A DNA stretch of 64,000 nucleotides from Nocardioides daedukensis (GTDB lineage Bacteria > Actinomycetota > Actinomycetes > Propionibacteriales > Nocardioidaceae). The stretch spans positions 1,302,001 to 1,366,000 of the forward strand of contig NZ_JACCAA010000001.1 in the NCBI RefSeq assembly GCF_013408415.1. The letters run 5' to 3'. The notes under the pieces are model-generated. The model searched no databases, was not told where the DNA came from, and saw only the letters and a list, made by a program, of their open reading frames with translations. Below are positions 21,240 to 29,541 of the stretch, in pieces. How positions within the stretch are numbered: position 1 is the first letter of the stretch; every line of letters starts with the position of its first letter. The position numbers and the translations under genes were made by a program.

Positions 21240-22272
21240 CGCCGGCGTTCTGGTCGGTCGGGACGAGCTCGATCCAGGTCCGTCCGGCCGGCACCTTGAG
21301 CGCGCCGCCCTGGCTCGTCTTGAGTCGGAGCTGCCCGTCGAGGCCGCTCTTGTGCCAGGTCACCTGGATCGCCTTGCCCTTGTGGAACAGCACGCCTTGG
21401 CCGCTGCCCTCGAACTTGGTCTCCGGCACCGGGTTGCCTGCGGGGTCGCGATAGCCGGCGTCGCCGACCGTGGCCCTGATGACCAGAACGTTGTCGGCCT
21501 TGAACTCGTCGCCCTGCGCGGCGAAGGTGCCGTCGAGGCCGTAGCGGCCCGAGGCGTAGGTCCAGCGGGAGGTGTGGCCACCGGAGAACCGGGCCTCGAT
21601 CGACTTGGCGGGCTTGCCGGTCGGCAGGTCTGTCGAGTCGCCCCACTCGAGGTAGTCATCGGGTCGCTCGCCGGAGCCCTTGGCGCCGCTCGCGAGCGAG
21701 GTGAGGTCGGCGAACACGTTGTAGGGAGCCCTGCGTCCACGGTTGCGGTAGACGCCCTTGGCGCCCTCCTCGTGCCAGGTCACCTTCGAGTCGCGCAGAC
21801 GGCCGTAGGTCCGGGTTGCGGCACCACTGGTCACGAGCTCACCCGCAACCGGCTTCACGATGCCGATGTCGGAGGCGCGCATGGACCGGACCGGACCGAC
21901 CTCCTTGGGCAGCTTGGAGTAGTAGAAGACGGCCAGTCGGGTGCTGCCGCCCTCGACCAGCTCCTCCACCACGAGATCGGCGGTCTTGAGCCCTACCTGC
22001 GGGCTGCTGCTCGGAGTGTTGTCGATCTTCACCACGTAGACCGGGTGCTCCTCGATCGCCGATCCGCCGTCCTTGACCGGGAGACCGGTCAGCGGCCAGA
22101 CCGCGGCCAGCGCCGCCTGCGAGGCCAGGTCCTTGACGGCCGCCTTCTCCTCGGGCGCGGACGAGCCGTCCTCGTCTCCCCCACCGCACGCGGCGAGGAG
22201 GAGAGCTGCGGCTGCAGTCACGGCAACGGTCAGGCGGGCACGACGCACGAAGGAACTCCGATCAACAGGCAT
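21226..22272 (-). CDS. DUF3048 domain lipoprotein
   Basis: A 348-residue secreted lipoprotein. A basic N-terminus and hydrophobic stretch end in LLLAACGGG, a clear lipobox with the modified Cys near residue 29. The mature part carries DUF3048 (YerB-like) features: PVYVVKIDNTPSSSPQVGL, ADLVVEELVEGGSTRLAVFY and VGPVRSMRASDI. ATG 22272 (MPVDRSSFVRR) gives a normal signal peptide; the frame upstream of it runs through the NlpC terminator. It is probably anchored on the outer membrane face of the cell; function unknown. Confidence 0.9.
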   Translation of the reverse strand: MPVDRSSFVRRARLTVAVTAAAALLLAACGGGDEDGSSAPEEKAAVKDLASQAALAAVWPLTGLPVKDGGSAIEEHPVYVVKIDNTPSSSPQVGLKTADLVVEELVEGGSTRLAVFYYSKLPKEVGPVRSMRASDIGIVKPVAGELVTSGAATRTYGRLRDSKVTWHEEGAKGVYRNRGRRAPYNVFADLTSLASGAKGSGERPDDYLEWGDSTDLPTGKPAKSIEARFSGGHTSRWTYASGRYGLDGTFAAQGDEFKADNVLVIRATVGDAGYRDPAGNPVPETKFEGSGQGVLFHKGKAIQVTWHKSGLDGQLRLKTSQGGALKVPAGRTWIELVPTDQNAGVTFR

Positions 22273-22289
22273 TGGACCGACCCATTGTG

Positions 22290-22326
22290 AAAGGCGCGCC
22301 TCCCGATTCACGGGAGGCGCGCCTTT
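22290..22326 (-). terminator. Terminator after the NlpC/P60 gene
   Basis: A 16-bp perfect stem (AAAGGCGCGCCTCCCG and its complement) with a 5-base loop lies 18 bp beyond the NlpC stop on the minus strand. The descending arm ends in TTT on that strand, so it is a classical intrinsic terminator and also isolates the downstream DUF3048 gene. Confidence 0.88.
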
Positions 22327-22344
22327 GCGATGCTGTGTGCTGGG

Positions 22345-22857
22345 TCAGCTGGCCCGCAGGGTGCCGGGGAACCAGGAGCTGGTCCAGACCTTCTCGCGCT
22401 TGACGTCCTGGCCGCTGCGCGGGGAGTGCAGGACGACGACCTTGCCGTCGACCTTCCCGGTGTAGATGCCGACGTGGTAGACGTCGCCACCGTTGTGGAA
22501 GAAGACCAGGTCGCCCGGACGCATCCAGCGCTTGCTGATCTTGCGGGCGTACTTCGCCTGCTGGTCCGAAGTGCGCGGCACGTTGAAGCCGGCCTTCTTG
22601 AAGGAGTACTGCACGAGGCCGGAGCAGTCGAAAGAGCTCGGGCCGTTGCCGCCGGCGCGGTAGGGGTCGCCGACCTGCTTGCGGGCGATCCGGTAGCCGT
22701 CGGCGATCTTCCGCTTGACGACCTTCTTGGTGTACGCCGAGGCGGCGTCCGCCTCGGGCGGAGCAACGAACTGGGTCGTCACGACGAGGCCGGAGACGAG
22801 GAGGGGCAGTACGAGCAGGATGCGGGCGTGCTTGAGCATGCGAGAAATCGCAGGCAT
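22345..22857 (-). CDS. Secreted NlpC/P60 peptidoglycan hydrolase
   Basis: A 170-residue secreted cysteine peptidase. A signal peptide (about residues 1-40, LLVLPLLVSGLVVTTQFV then ADA) leads into one NlpC/P60 domain with catalytic Cys78 (SFDCSGLVQY) and His128 (DVYHVGIY). The family cuts D-Glu-diamino acid bonds in cell-wall peptides. ATG 22857 is set by the signal peptide. The leader carries a c-di-AMP riboswitch, so expression is probably switched by c-di-AMP, a wall and osmotic-stress signal, as for many actinobacterial wall hydrolases. A strong terminator follows. Confidence 0.93.
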   Translation of the reverse strand: MPAISRMLKHARILLVLPLLVSGLVVTTQFVAPPEADAASAYTKKVVKRKIADGYRIARKQVGDPYRAGGNGPSSFDCSGLVQYSFKKAGFNVPRTSDQQAKYARKISKRWMRPGDLVFFHNGGDVYHVGIYTGKVDGKVVVLHSPRSGQDVKREKVWTSSWFPGTLRAS

Positions 22858-22865
22858 GGCGGTGT

Positions 22866-23010
22866 TCCTTTCCCACGCCTGTGAGGTGAGCTGTCGGGTT
22901 GGAGCTGGAAAGTGCTCTGCCACCAGATGGTGACTTCACCCCGAGCGCTGCGAGCTGGGCTCGCTTGCGCGTGGAACCTGTGGGTCCCCCACTCCTGCCC
23001 CTCGATCTGA
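22866..23010 (-). promoter_or_regulatory. c-di-AMP riboswitch (ydaO/yuaA class)
   Basis: Read on the minus strand, the NlpC leader contains the conserved blocks of the ydaO class in order. GGGGGACCCA is at 22990-22981, GGGGTGAAG at 22942-22934, and GACAGCTCACCTCACAGGCG at 22895-22876. The spacing and the gene it precedes (an NlpC/P60 wall hydrolase) are typical of actinobacterial examples. In that class ligand binding turns expression off. The exact 5' boundary is approximate. Identification is by eye against the remembered consensus. Confidence 0.85.
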
Positions 23011-23131
23011 TTGAGGTCAATGGCGCATTGTCGGACGGGGCAGGACTCGGCGTTGTCCGAAATGCGTTGTTGAGTTGTGCGGCCCAGACCGTAGGCAGGT
23101 GTGCTGGCAGATTTCCAGTCGACGAACGCCA

Positions 23132-23166
23132 GAACCGGGCGTGATCGGCCCGATCACGCCCGGTTC
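23132..23166. terminator. Distal hairpin downstream of fabG
   Basis: A 17-bp near-perfect palindrome (arms GAACCGGGCGTGATCGG and complement, one unpaired central base) sits 40 bp after the fabG stop. It separates fabG from the riboswitch leader. Confidence 0.65.
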
Positions 23167-23175
23167 CAGGCTCAG

Positions 23176-23200
23176 CCTGTGGCGAACGACACGCCACAGG
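23176..23200 (-). terminator. Proximal hairpin downstream of fabG
   Basis: CCTGTGGCG-N7-CGCCACAGG is a 9-bp perfect stem beginning 6 bp after the fabG stop. With the 17-bp palindrome beyond it, fabG has tandem hairpins. Confidence 0.65.
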
Positions 23201-23205
23201 TCAGG

Positions 23206-23964
23206 TCAGCCGAGCTTCGCCCCGCCGTCCACATAGAGCGTCTGGCCGGTGATGTAGGAGGCCTCGTCGGAGCACAGGAACGCCGCTGCGGCGGCGATGT
23301 CGGCCGGATATCCGACGCGGCGCACCGGGTTGGCCTCGGCGTTCAGGGCGCGGAACTCGTCGACGTCCATCTTCAGGCGAGCAGCCGTGGCGTCGGTCAT
23401 CTCCGTGGCGATGAAGCCCGGTGCGATCGCGTTGGCGTTGATGCCGAACGGGCCGAGCTCGATGCCCAGGGTCCGGGTGAACCCCTGGACGCCCATCTTG
23501 GCGGCCGAGTAGTTCGCCTGGCCCCGGTTGCCCAGGGCGGAGACGCTGGAGAGGTTGAGGATCTTGCCGTACTTCTGCTCGACGAAGTGCTTCTGGGCGG
23601 CCTTGGTCATCAGGAATGCGCCCTTGAGGTGCACGCCCATGACCAGGTCCCAGTCGTCCTCGGTCATCTTGAAGAGCAGGTTGTCGCGGGTGATGCCGGC
23701 GTTGTTCACCAGGATGTGGATGCCGCCGAGCTCACTGACCACCCGCTCGATGGCGGCCTCGGCTGAGTCGGCGTTGCTCACGTCGGCGCCGATGCCGATG
23801 GCGCGGGACGCCCCGACCTTGCCGGCGGCCTCGGCCGCGGCGCTCTCGTCGAGGTCCACGATCGCGATCGCGGCGCCCTCTTCGGCGAAGCGCTGCGCGG
23901 TCCCGAATCCGATTCCGCGTGCGGCACCGGTGATGACGGCAACTCGCCCGTCGAAGCGACCCAT
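23206..23964 (-). CDS. fabG: FabG-type 3-oxoacyl-ACP reductase (SDR)
   Basis: A 252-residue classical SDR: TGAARGIGFGTAQRF near residues 12-26 (cofactor site), NNAGITRDNLL near 88, the catalytic Ser of LSSVSALGNRG near 138, and YSAAKMG near 152. It ends in the usual C-terminal YITGQTLYVDGG. IVDLDES after strand two suggests NAD preference, so an NADH-linked 3-hydroxyacyl-CoA role is possible instead of fatty-acid synthesis. No fab or acp genes adjoin, so the symbol reflects family only. Confidence 0.85.
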   Translation of the reverse strand: MGRFDGRVAVITGAARGIGFGTAQRFAEEGAAIAIVDLDESAAAEAAGKVGASRAIGIGADVSNADSAEAAIERVVSELGGIHILVNNAGITRDNLLFKMTEDDWDLVMGVHLKGAFLMTKAAQKHFVEQKYGKILNLSSVSALGNRGQANYSAAKMGVQGFTRTLGIELGPFGINANAIAPGFIATEMTDATAARLKMDVDEFRALNAEANPVRRVGYPADIAAAAAFLCSDEASYITGQTLYVDGGAKLG

Positions 23965-23998
23965 CTGGTTCTCCTAGGTTCGAGGTTCAGTGACGGAT

Positions 23999-24406
23999 TC
24001 AGCCTAGTGCCGCGCGCAGGCGGGCGGCGTACTCCCCCGGCTCTCCGTCGGCATATTTCGTGCGCGGCCAGAAGAACCCACGCAGGCCGTCGCCCTTCGT
24101 GCGGGGTACGACGTGCAGGTGCAGGTGCGGCACCGACTGCGAGACGGTGTTGTTGATCGCCACGAAGCTGCCCTGGGCGCCCAGTGCCTCGACGACCGCG
24201 GTGGCCAGGCGTTGCCCCGCGGCCAGGAACGGGTCGCGCAGCGTTGCGGGCAGGTCCGGCAGGGTGACCACGTGCTCGCGCGGCACCAGCAGCACGTGAC
24301 CCTTGAACACCGGGCGCCGGTCGAGGAAGGCGATCAGGTCCTCGGTCTCGAGCACCACGTCTGCCTCGGCCTCACCGTTGGCGATGGCACAGAAGACGCA
24401 GGTCAT
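23999..24406 (-). CDS. HIT family protein
   Basis: A 135-residue histidine-triad nucleotide hydrolase/transferase. The triad HLHLH lies in SVPHLHLHVVPR near residues 92-103, and CVFCAIANGE near the start supplies a possible zinc site. Members cleave dinucleotide polyphosphates or nucleoside phosphoramidates. Its ATG overlaps the stop of the small membrane gene upstream (ATGA at 24403-24406). Confidence 0.92.
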   Translation of the reverse strand: MTCVFCAIANGEAEADVVLETEDLIAFLDRRPVFKGHVLLVPREHVVTLPDLPATLRDPFLAAGQRLATAVVEALGAQGSFVAINNTVSQSVPHLHLHVVPRTKGDGLRGFFWPRTKYADGEPGEYAARLRAALG

Positions 24407-24660
24407 GCGCGGGACCGTCGCCCGACACCGCCCTCGAGCAGGCCGAGCACGACCAGCGCGACCACGACCGCGGCGACGAAGCTGACCACGTTGAGGTCAC
24501 CCCAGTCGTCGCCGCGCAGCGCATTCGTCGCCACCCCACCGACAAGGGCTCCGACCACGGCTGCGGGGACGGTGAGGTAGACCTGCGGGTCACGCAGACC
24601 CCCGGCCAGGGTGCGGGCAACGACGCCGAGGACGAGCCCGGCCACGAGGAAGGCAATCAT
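24403..24660 (-). CDS. GlsB/YeaQ/YmgE-like small membrane protein
   Basis: An 85-residue protein with three hydrophobic segments (residues about 2-22, 29-47 and 60-76), glycine-rich turns and the pattern GLVLGVVARTL at the start, like transglycosylase-associated/GlsB stress proteins. It is coupled to the HIT gene by a four-base overlap. The role of the family is unclear. Confidence 0.72.
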   Translation of the reverse strand: MIAFLVAGLVLGVVARTLAGGLRDPQVYLTVPAAVVGALVGGVATNALRGDDWGDLNVVSFVAAVVVALVVLGLLEGGVGRRSRA

Positions 24661-24685
24661 GCGCGAAATCTAGCCTGCGTGTGCC

Positions 24686-26263
24686 TCATCGTGCGTCGAA
24701 GTGGTGCAGGTCGCCGGCGCCGTAGGTCCAACGCAGACCGTTGTAGTTCATCACGCGCACCACGATGTGGCTCGAGTTGCGCCACGCCACCTTGGAGTGG
24801 GAACGGTAGGGCCACCAGGAGTTGGGCGTGTAGCCGGTGGCCGAGCGGTAGGGGTTCTCCCACGGGTTCACGTCGATCGACCCGCCGTAGGAGTGCGGCG
24901 AACGCACCCCGGGCTTGTTCACCACCGTGCGGCAGTTGAAGCCAGAGGTGTTGTCGGCGGCCATCGACTTGTAGTCATCGGCACCGTTCAGCCGGGAGTT
25001 GTAGCCGAACCGGTCTACGCGATACATGCTGCGGATCGGCAGCCTGCGGGCATACATCGACGAGAACGCCTTGCCCACCTTGCGGGCCGCGTCCTCGTGG
25101 ACCACGATCTCGCCGCGGCGGCGATAGCCGTCGAAGGCCCAGTAGTTGACCTGAACGAGCCGCAGCGACCACCGTCCGACCGGACACCCGCTGCGCCAGC
25201 TGATGCCGGTCATGTTGTTCCAGACCGAGCGCGGGATGGTGCGGATGACCAGGTCGGCACCGGTCTTGGTGGCCCGCGGCTGCGCAGGGAGCTTGGTCGG
25301 CTTCGGCGCCGAGGACGGCAGCTTCACCGGCGTCATCCGGGGGCGGTTGTCGATCCACCGCGACGCACTCGTGTCCGACTTGACCCAGCTGACCCCGACC
25401 CCGCGGGCCCGCCAGCTGCTGTCGATGCGGATCTTGGTGACCCACTGCGCAGCGCCCTTGGAGTTGGTGCGCACCGACTTCATCCGCTTCCAGGTCGAGC
25501 CAGAGCGGCGGTCGAACTGGACCAGCCCGTTGGTGACCGGGTCGCCGGCGGAGGTCCGCCAAGTGACCTTCAGCGTCGAGGAGTGCTCGTCATAGACATA
25601 GGTGGGCATCGAGAACGAGATCGAGCTCGCCCAGGCGGTGAGCTTCGCGGTGACCTCGTCCGAGGAGGAGGCCGTGTGGGTGTCGGTGCCGGCGAAGTTG
25701 GCCACGAAGGTGTTCACCGAGCTGGCGCGGTATTGGGTGGCGGTCGTGGTGGCCGTGCCATCGGCGGCGGTCGTGACCGCGGCGACAGGCGTGGTGCCGT
25801 CGCCGGCACGGCGTACGACGTCGATGGTCGCGCCGGGGACCGGGGAGCCGTTCGCGTCGGTCAGGGTGACCGTCAGTGTCGTCTCCTCCCAGGCTCGGGC
25901 CGCGGTGGCGGTCATGGCCAGGGTGGTCGAGAGCTGGTCCGCGCTCGGGGCGGTCGGGGACTTCTGCTCCGGGGTGGAGGGCTCGTCCTCGGACGGCGTC
26001 GGCTCGGGCGTGGGATCGGTGGAGGGGTCGGTGCTCTCGGAGGGCTCGGTGGTGTCGCTCGGCTCCGGCGTCTCGCTCGGCTCAGCGGTGTCGCTCGGAT
26101 CGGTCGTATCCGACGGTTCAGCCTGGGTGGGGCTCGGCTCGTCGGCGTGGGCGCTGATCGGCGCGGCGAACAGGCCGAGCACGACGACGAGGGCCACCAG
26201 GATCGGTGGGAGGGCTGAGGGGACGGATGCGGGGCTGCGGGTTCCGAGACGCATGCGCTTCAT
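24686..26263 (-). CDS. Secreted protein with Ig-like domain and C-terminal M15-type peptidase domain
   Basis: A 525-residue exported protein. A signal peptide (about 1-41, ends AHADE) is followed by a low-complexity EPSDTTDPSD-type linker (42-108), an Ig-like fold with the bacterial adhesin pattern VPGATIDVV (110-205), a linking region, then an M15 (D-Ala-D-Ala carboxypeptidase-like) domain from about 335. Zinc ligands are likely in SPHSYGGSIDVNPWENPY (His, Asp) and the C-terminal GAGDLHHFD. The linker resembles wall-spanning stalks, so the enzyme probably works in or outside the peptidoglycan. Specificity is not shown. Confidence 0.85.
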   Translation of the reverse strand: MKRMRLGTRSPASVPSALPPILVALVVVLGLFAAPISAHADEPSPTQAEPSDTTDPSDTAEPSETPEPSDTTEPSESTDPSTDPTPEPTPSEDEPSTPEQKSPTAPSADQLSTTLAMTATAARAWEETTLTVTLTDANGSPVPGATIDVVRRAGDGTTPVAAVTTAADGTATTTATQYRASSVNTFVANFAGTDTHTASSSDEVTAKLTAWASSISFSMPTYVYDEHSSTLKVTWRTSAGDPVTNGLVQFDRRSGSTWKRMKSVRTNSKGAAQWVTKIRIDSSWRARGVGVSWVKSDTSASRWIDNRPRMTPVKLPSSAPKPTKLPAQPRATKTGADLVIRTIPRSVWNNMTGISWRSGCPVGRWSLRLVQVNYWAFDGYRRRGEIVVHEDAARKVGKAFSSMYARRLPIRSMYRVDRFGYNSRLNGADDYKSMAADNTSGFNCRTVVNKPGVRSPHSYGGSIDVNPWENPYRSATGYTPNSWWPYRSHSKVAWRNSSHIVVRVMNYNGLRWTYGAGDLHHFDAR

Positions 26264-26312
26264 TGTGCCTCACGACACACCCCTGCGTCAGATCAGTGAG
26301 GTGTGGGGCAGC

Positions 26313-26350
26313 ACGAACAGCCGCTCCGGGTGACCGGGGCGGCTGTTCGT
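26313..26350 (-). terminator. Terminator of ssrA
   Basis: ACGAACAGCCGC ... GCGGCTGTTCGT forms a 12-bp stem that continues through a wobble pair and CCGG/CCGG to a GTGA loop. It lies 36 bp beyond the tmRNA CCA end on the minus strand. Confidence 0.88.
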
Positions 26351-26385
26351 CTCAAGAGGGCTGTCCGCCGTGGCGGACCTGTGGT

Positions 26386-26756
26386 TGGTGGAGCTGGCGG
26401 GAATCGAACCCGCGTCCTCGAGCGTCGAACCAGGTCTTCTCCGGGTGCAGTCAGTGATGTCGCTTTTCTCGGCCCCGGCGCTCGCACAGACACGTCGCCG
26501 ACAGGCTCAGCCAGGAAAAAGTCCCGATCAATCCTCCTGACAGGAATTGATCAGCAAGCCTTCTGAATGAGGCCAGGGTCCGGGACGAAGGCGGATGCCC
26601 GGTCTGACCCTTCGATCACTGCTCAGGCAGCGAGAGCGAAGTCGTTGCGCTTAGAGTCGGCAACTATAGTTTTCCAGCGATCGTTTACGAGATGACGCTG
26701 GCTTCTCGACCCGCTTCCCCTGGAACTAACGTCCCAAGTCGAAACCGATCAGCCCC
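26386..26756 (-). ncRNA. ssrA: Transfer-messenger RNA (tmRNA)
   Basis: A 371-nt one-piece tmRNA. The 5' end GGGGCTGATCGGTTTCGAC (from 26756) pairs with the 3' end, where the T-arm GGTTCGATTCC and GCTCCACCA (CCA at 26388-26386) are encoded. The tag reading frame is at 26661-26623: resume codon GCC, tag ADSKRNDFALAA, then TGA. TAGTT precedes the resume codon as in other tmRNAs. The ALAA end is the Clp/SspB-type degron. smpB, its protein partner, lies 0.9 kb upstream on the same strand. Confidence 0.97.
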
Positions 26757-26835
26757 TCTTGAATTGTCAACGTCTCAACCCTACGCCACGGCTCATTCAT
26801 TCCCCAACGGGATTGTCCTGCGTCACGTATGACCG

Positions 26836-27702
26836 TCACTGGTCACTGCGACCGAAGAGCTCGGCGCCGTTGTGCCAGAGCACCCGGGCCAGCCACTCGT
26901 CGCCGAGACCGAGCTGTTCGATCGCCTCGATCTGGTGGGCGTAGTCATAGGGGATGTTCGGGAAGTCCGAACCCAGCAGCACCTTGTCGGCGAGGTCGAC
27001 CAAGCGTGGTTCCAGCTCGACCGGGAACGGCCCGCCCATCTCGGCGAAGAAGTCGGTGAACGCCATCGTGGTGTCCAGGCGAACGTTGGGATAGCGCTCG
27101 GCCATCGCGATGAACTCGGCATACTCGGGAGCACCGAGGTGGGCCATCACCAGGGCCAGGCGCGGGTGCCGCTCGAGCAGGGTCTCCACGGGTCCCGGGC
27201 CGGTGAACTCGGTCGGCACCGGGCCCGAACCGGCGTGCAGCACGATCGGGGTCCCGGCCTCGGCCAGCACGCCCCAGGCGTCGTCGAGCAGTGGGTCGGT
27301 GACCCAGAACGCGCCCACCTGGACGTGCACCTTGAAGAGCTCGACGCCGGCCTCGATCCGACGGCGTACGTAGTCGGCGGCACCCGGCTCGGGGAAGAAC
27401 GTGCCGCAGCGCAGGGCGGCGGGGAATCGCTGCGCGAAGCCCACCGACCACTCGTTGAGGAACTCGGCCATCCCCGGGCGGTGGGCATAGGTGAGCTGGG
27501 AGAAGTGGCGTACGCCGAACCCCGTCAGCGTCTCGACGAGCTCCTCGTCGGTGCCGCGATAGCGCAACGGCCAGGGCCGACCGATCAGCGGGCCCGCGGT
27601 CTCGAACACGGCACGCACCTTGGTGCCCATCGGCTCGGGATAGAAGTGAGTGTGCAGGTCGAAGAGGCCGGGGATGCCCAGCCGGTCGAGGGTGTCGATC
27701 AC
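26836..27702 (-). CDS. Amidohydrolase family protein
   Basis: A 288-residue metal-dependent hydrolase of the amidohydrolase-2 group. [13 protein letters not shown] near residues 14-26 supplies the HxH metal pair; VLHAG near 155, VMAHLG near 187 and GSDFPN near 247 give later His/Asp ligands. Related enzymes include decarboxylases and lactonases, so the reaction is unresolved. It overlaps the smpB stop by four bases (ATGA), so it is co-translated with smpB, with no obvious functional link. Confidence 0.85.
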   Translation of the reverse strand: MIDTLDRLGIPGLFDLHTHFYPEPMGTKVRAVFETAGPLIGRPWPLRYRGTDEELVETLTGFGVRHFSQLTYAHRPGMAEFLNEWSVGFAQRFPAALRCGTFFPEPGAADYVRRRIEAGVELFKVHVQVGAFWVTDPLLDDAWGVLAEAGTPIVLHAGSGPVPTEFTGPGPVETLLERHPRLALVMAHLGAPEYAEFIAMAERYPNVRLDTTMAFTDFFAEMGGPFPVELEPRLVDLADKVLLGSDFPNIPYDYAHQIEAIEQLGLGDEWLARVLWHNGAELFGRSDQ

Positions 27703-28175
27703 CGCATGCCCTTGAGCCTGCGCCCGACCTCGATCTCCTTCTCACGGTTCGCGGTGCGCTCGGCGATGGTGTGCCGCTTGTCCCACGACTTCTTGCCCTT
27801 GGCCAGGGCGATCTCGACCTTGGCGCGGCCGTCCTTGAAATAGAGCGACAGCGGGACCAGGGTCAGGCCCTTCTCGCTGACCTTGCGCTCGATCTTGTCG
27901 ATCTCGACGCGGTTGAGCAGCAGCTTGCGCTTGCGGCGCGACATGTGGTTGGTCCACGTGCCCTGGGTGTATTCGGGGATGTGCACGTTGAGCAACCACA
28001 CCTCGCCGTTGTCGACCTCGGCGAAGCCGTCGACCAGCGACGCCCGGCCGGCGCGCAACGACTTCACCTCGGTGCCGACCAGGACCATGCCGGCCTCATA
28101 GGTCGTCTCGATGTGGTAGTCGTGCCGCGCCTTCTTGTTCTGCGCGACGATCTTGGTTCCCTGCTCACGTGGCAT
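27699..28175 (-). CDS. smpB: SsrA-binding protein SmpB
   Basis: SmpB binds the tRNA-like domain of tmRNA and loads it on stalled ribosomes. The 158-residue protein has [21 protein letters not shown] at the start, the [16 protein letters not shown] core and the C-terminal basic tail [21 protein letters not shown] that enters the decoding site. The start at 28175 ([13 protein letters not shown]) is normal for actinobacteria. It lies downstream of ftsE-ftsX-M23, upstream of ssrA. Confidence 0.96.
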   Translation of the reverse strand: MPREQGTKIVAQNKKARHDYHIETTYEAGMVLVGTEVKSLRAGRASLVDGFAEVDNGEVWLLNVHIPEYTQGTWTNHMSRRKRKLLLNRVEIDKIERKVSEKGLTLVPLSLYFKDGRAKVEIALAKGKKSWDKRHTIAERTANREKEIEVGRRLKGMR

Positions 28176-28211
28176 ACCGATGATTGTCTCAGGTGCGGCA
28201 ACCGGTTTGGG

Positions 28212-29489
28212 TCACAGCCAGTTCATCGGGTTGGTGGGGGCGCCATCGACCATCACCGTGAAGTGCAGGTGGCAGCCGGTCGACCACCCGGTGGTGCCGA
28301 CATAGCCGATCAGCTGACCGCGGGTGACGCGACTGCCGACCGAGACGGTGTAGCGGGTCGCGTGGTTGTAGATCGTGGCCAAGCCATGGCCGCGCTGGTA
28401 ACCGTTGTCGACGATCAACCGGTTTCCCCAGGCTGACTGGAAGTACTTCTCCACCACTACGCCGTTGGCCGCGGCATAGAGCGGCTGCCCGCAACCTGCG
28501 CCGAAGTCGACTCCGTCGTGCAGCGAGGTGTAGCCATAGATCGGGTGCACCCGGTAGCCGTAGGGCGAGGTCACCCGGCCGTTGACCGGATAGCTGAGAT
28601 AGCCGCCTGAGGAGCGCGGAGCCTTGGCGGCCCGGCTGGCGAGGGCCTTGCGCCGGGCCTCGGCGGCGCGCTTGCGCAGCATCCCCTGGATGCGTGCGTC
28701 CTCGCGCTCGACCGTGGCCAGCACTGCCTTGTCGCGGTCGCGCACCTTCTGCGCCGCTGCCGCGACCGTCGAACGGTCGGAGACCAGCGAGGCGACTGCC
28801 GCCTCTTCCTTGGCAGCCTTCGCCTCGAGGCGACGCATCAGCTTGAGGTTGTCGGCGGCGGCCTTCCGCTTCGCGGCGACCTTCTCCTTCTTCTCCTCGA
28901 CCTTGGTCTCCTTGACCCCGAGCAGGATCTTGGCGGCCTCGAGCTCGGTGAGGACGGCGTTCTCCTTGTCCAGGATCGCGTCGGTGGCAGCCAGGCTGCG
29001 GGTCAGGTCGCCGGGGTTCTGGGAGCTGAGCACCGCGGTGACGCTGGCGAGGCGGGGGTCGCCCTTCTCGTAGGTCGCGGCGACTCGGTCGGCGACCTTC
29101 TCGGCCTTCCACTCGACGCGGCGCTCACCCTTCTTGAGCTCCTCGCGTGCGGACTTCAGGTCGGCCTTGGCCTGGTCGAGGGCGGCCTGGGCGGCGACGT
29201 CGCGCGCCTTGGAGGCGGACAACTCGCCGCGGGTCTCCCCCAGCTTGGCCTGCGCGGTGTCCAGCTTCTTCTGGGCCCGGCGCAGGTTGATGGTCGCCTG
29301 CCGCAGCTCCGTGCTCGACTCGTCGAGGTCGTGGTGCGCCTGCGTCTTCTGCTTCTTGACCTCGCGCTGCTTGTCCTTGAGGTCGTCGGCTTGCGCGAGC
29401 GGGGCGAGCATCAGACCGATGATGACCAACGCGGCACTGAGCAGTGCCACGAGGCCTCGCCGGTCATCGCTGGGGAAGTAGCGAGACAC
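28212..29489 (-). CDS. M23 metallopeptidase with long coiled coil (EnvC-like)
   Basis: A 425-residue exported protein. An N-terminal hydrophobic segment (about 11-33) precedes two coiled-coil stretches (35-125 and 150-285, rich in Lys/Glu/Ala) and a C-terminal LytM/M23 domain from about 300: HDGVDFGAGCGQPLYAA and the metal site CHLHFTVMVDG. Immediately downstream of ftsX it matches the arrangement in which FtsEX activates a coiled-coil wall-hydrolase partner (EnvC/PcsB-type). In that model FtsX touches the coiled coil; this is inference here. Confidence 0.92.
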   Translation of the reverse strand: MSRYFPSDDRRGLVALLSAALVIIGLMLAPLAQADDLKDKQREVKKQKTQAHHDLDESSTELRQATINLRRAQKKLDTAQAKLGETRGELSASKARDVAAQAALDQAKADLKSAREELKKGERRVEWKAEKVADRVAATYEKGDPRLASVTAVLSSQNPGDLTRSLAATDAILDKENAVLTELEAAKILLGVKETKVEEKKEKVAAKRKAAADNLKLMRRLEAKAAKEEAAVASLVSDRSTVAAAAQKVRDRDKAVLATVEREDARIQGMLRKRAAEARRKALASRAAKAPRSSGGYLSYPVNGRVTSPYGYRVHPIYGYTSLHDGVDFGAGCGQPLYAAANGVVVEKYFQSAWGNRLIVDNGYQRGHGLATIYNHATRYTVSVGSRVTRGQLIGYVGTTGWSTGCHLHFTVMVDGAPTNPMNWL

Positions 29490-29541
29490 AGTTGGAGCCT
29501 TTGTTCGGGGAAGTGAACGACTCGACGTTAGACGACGCGGG

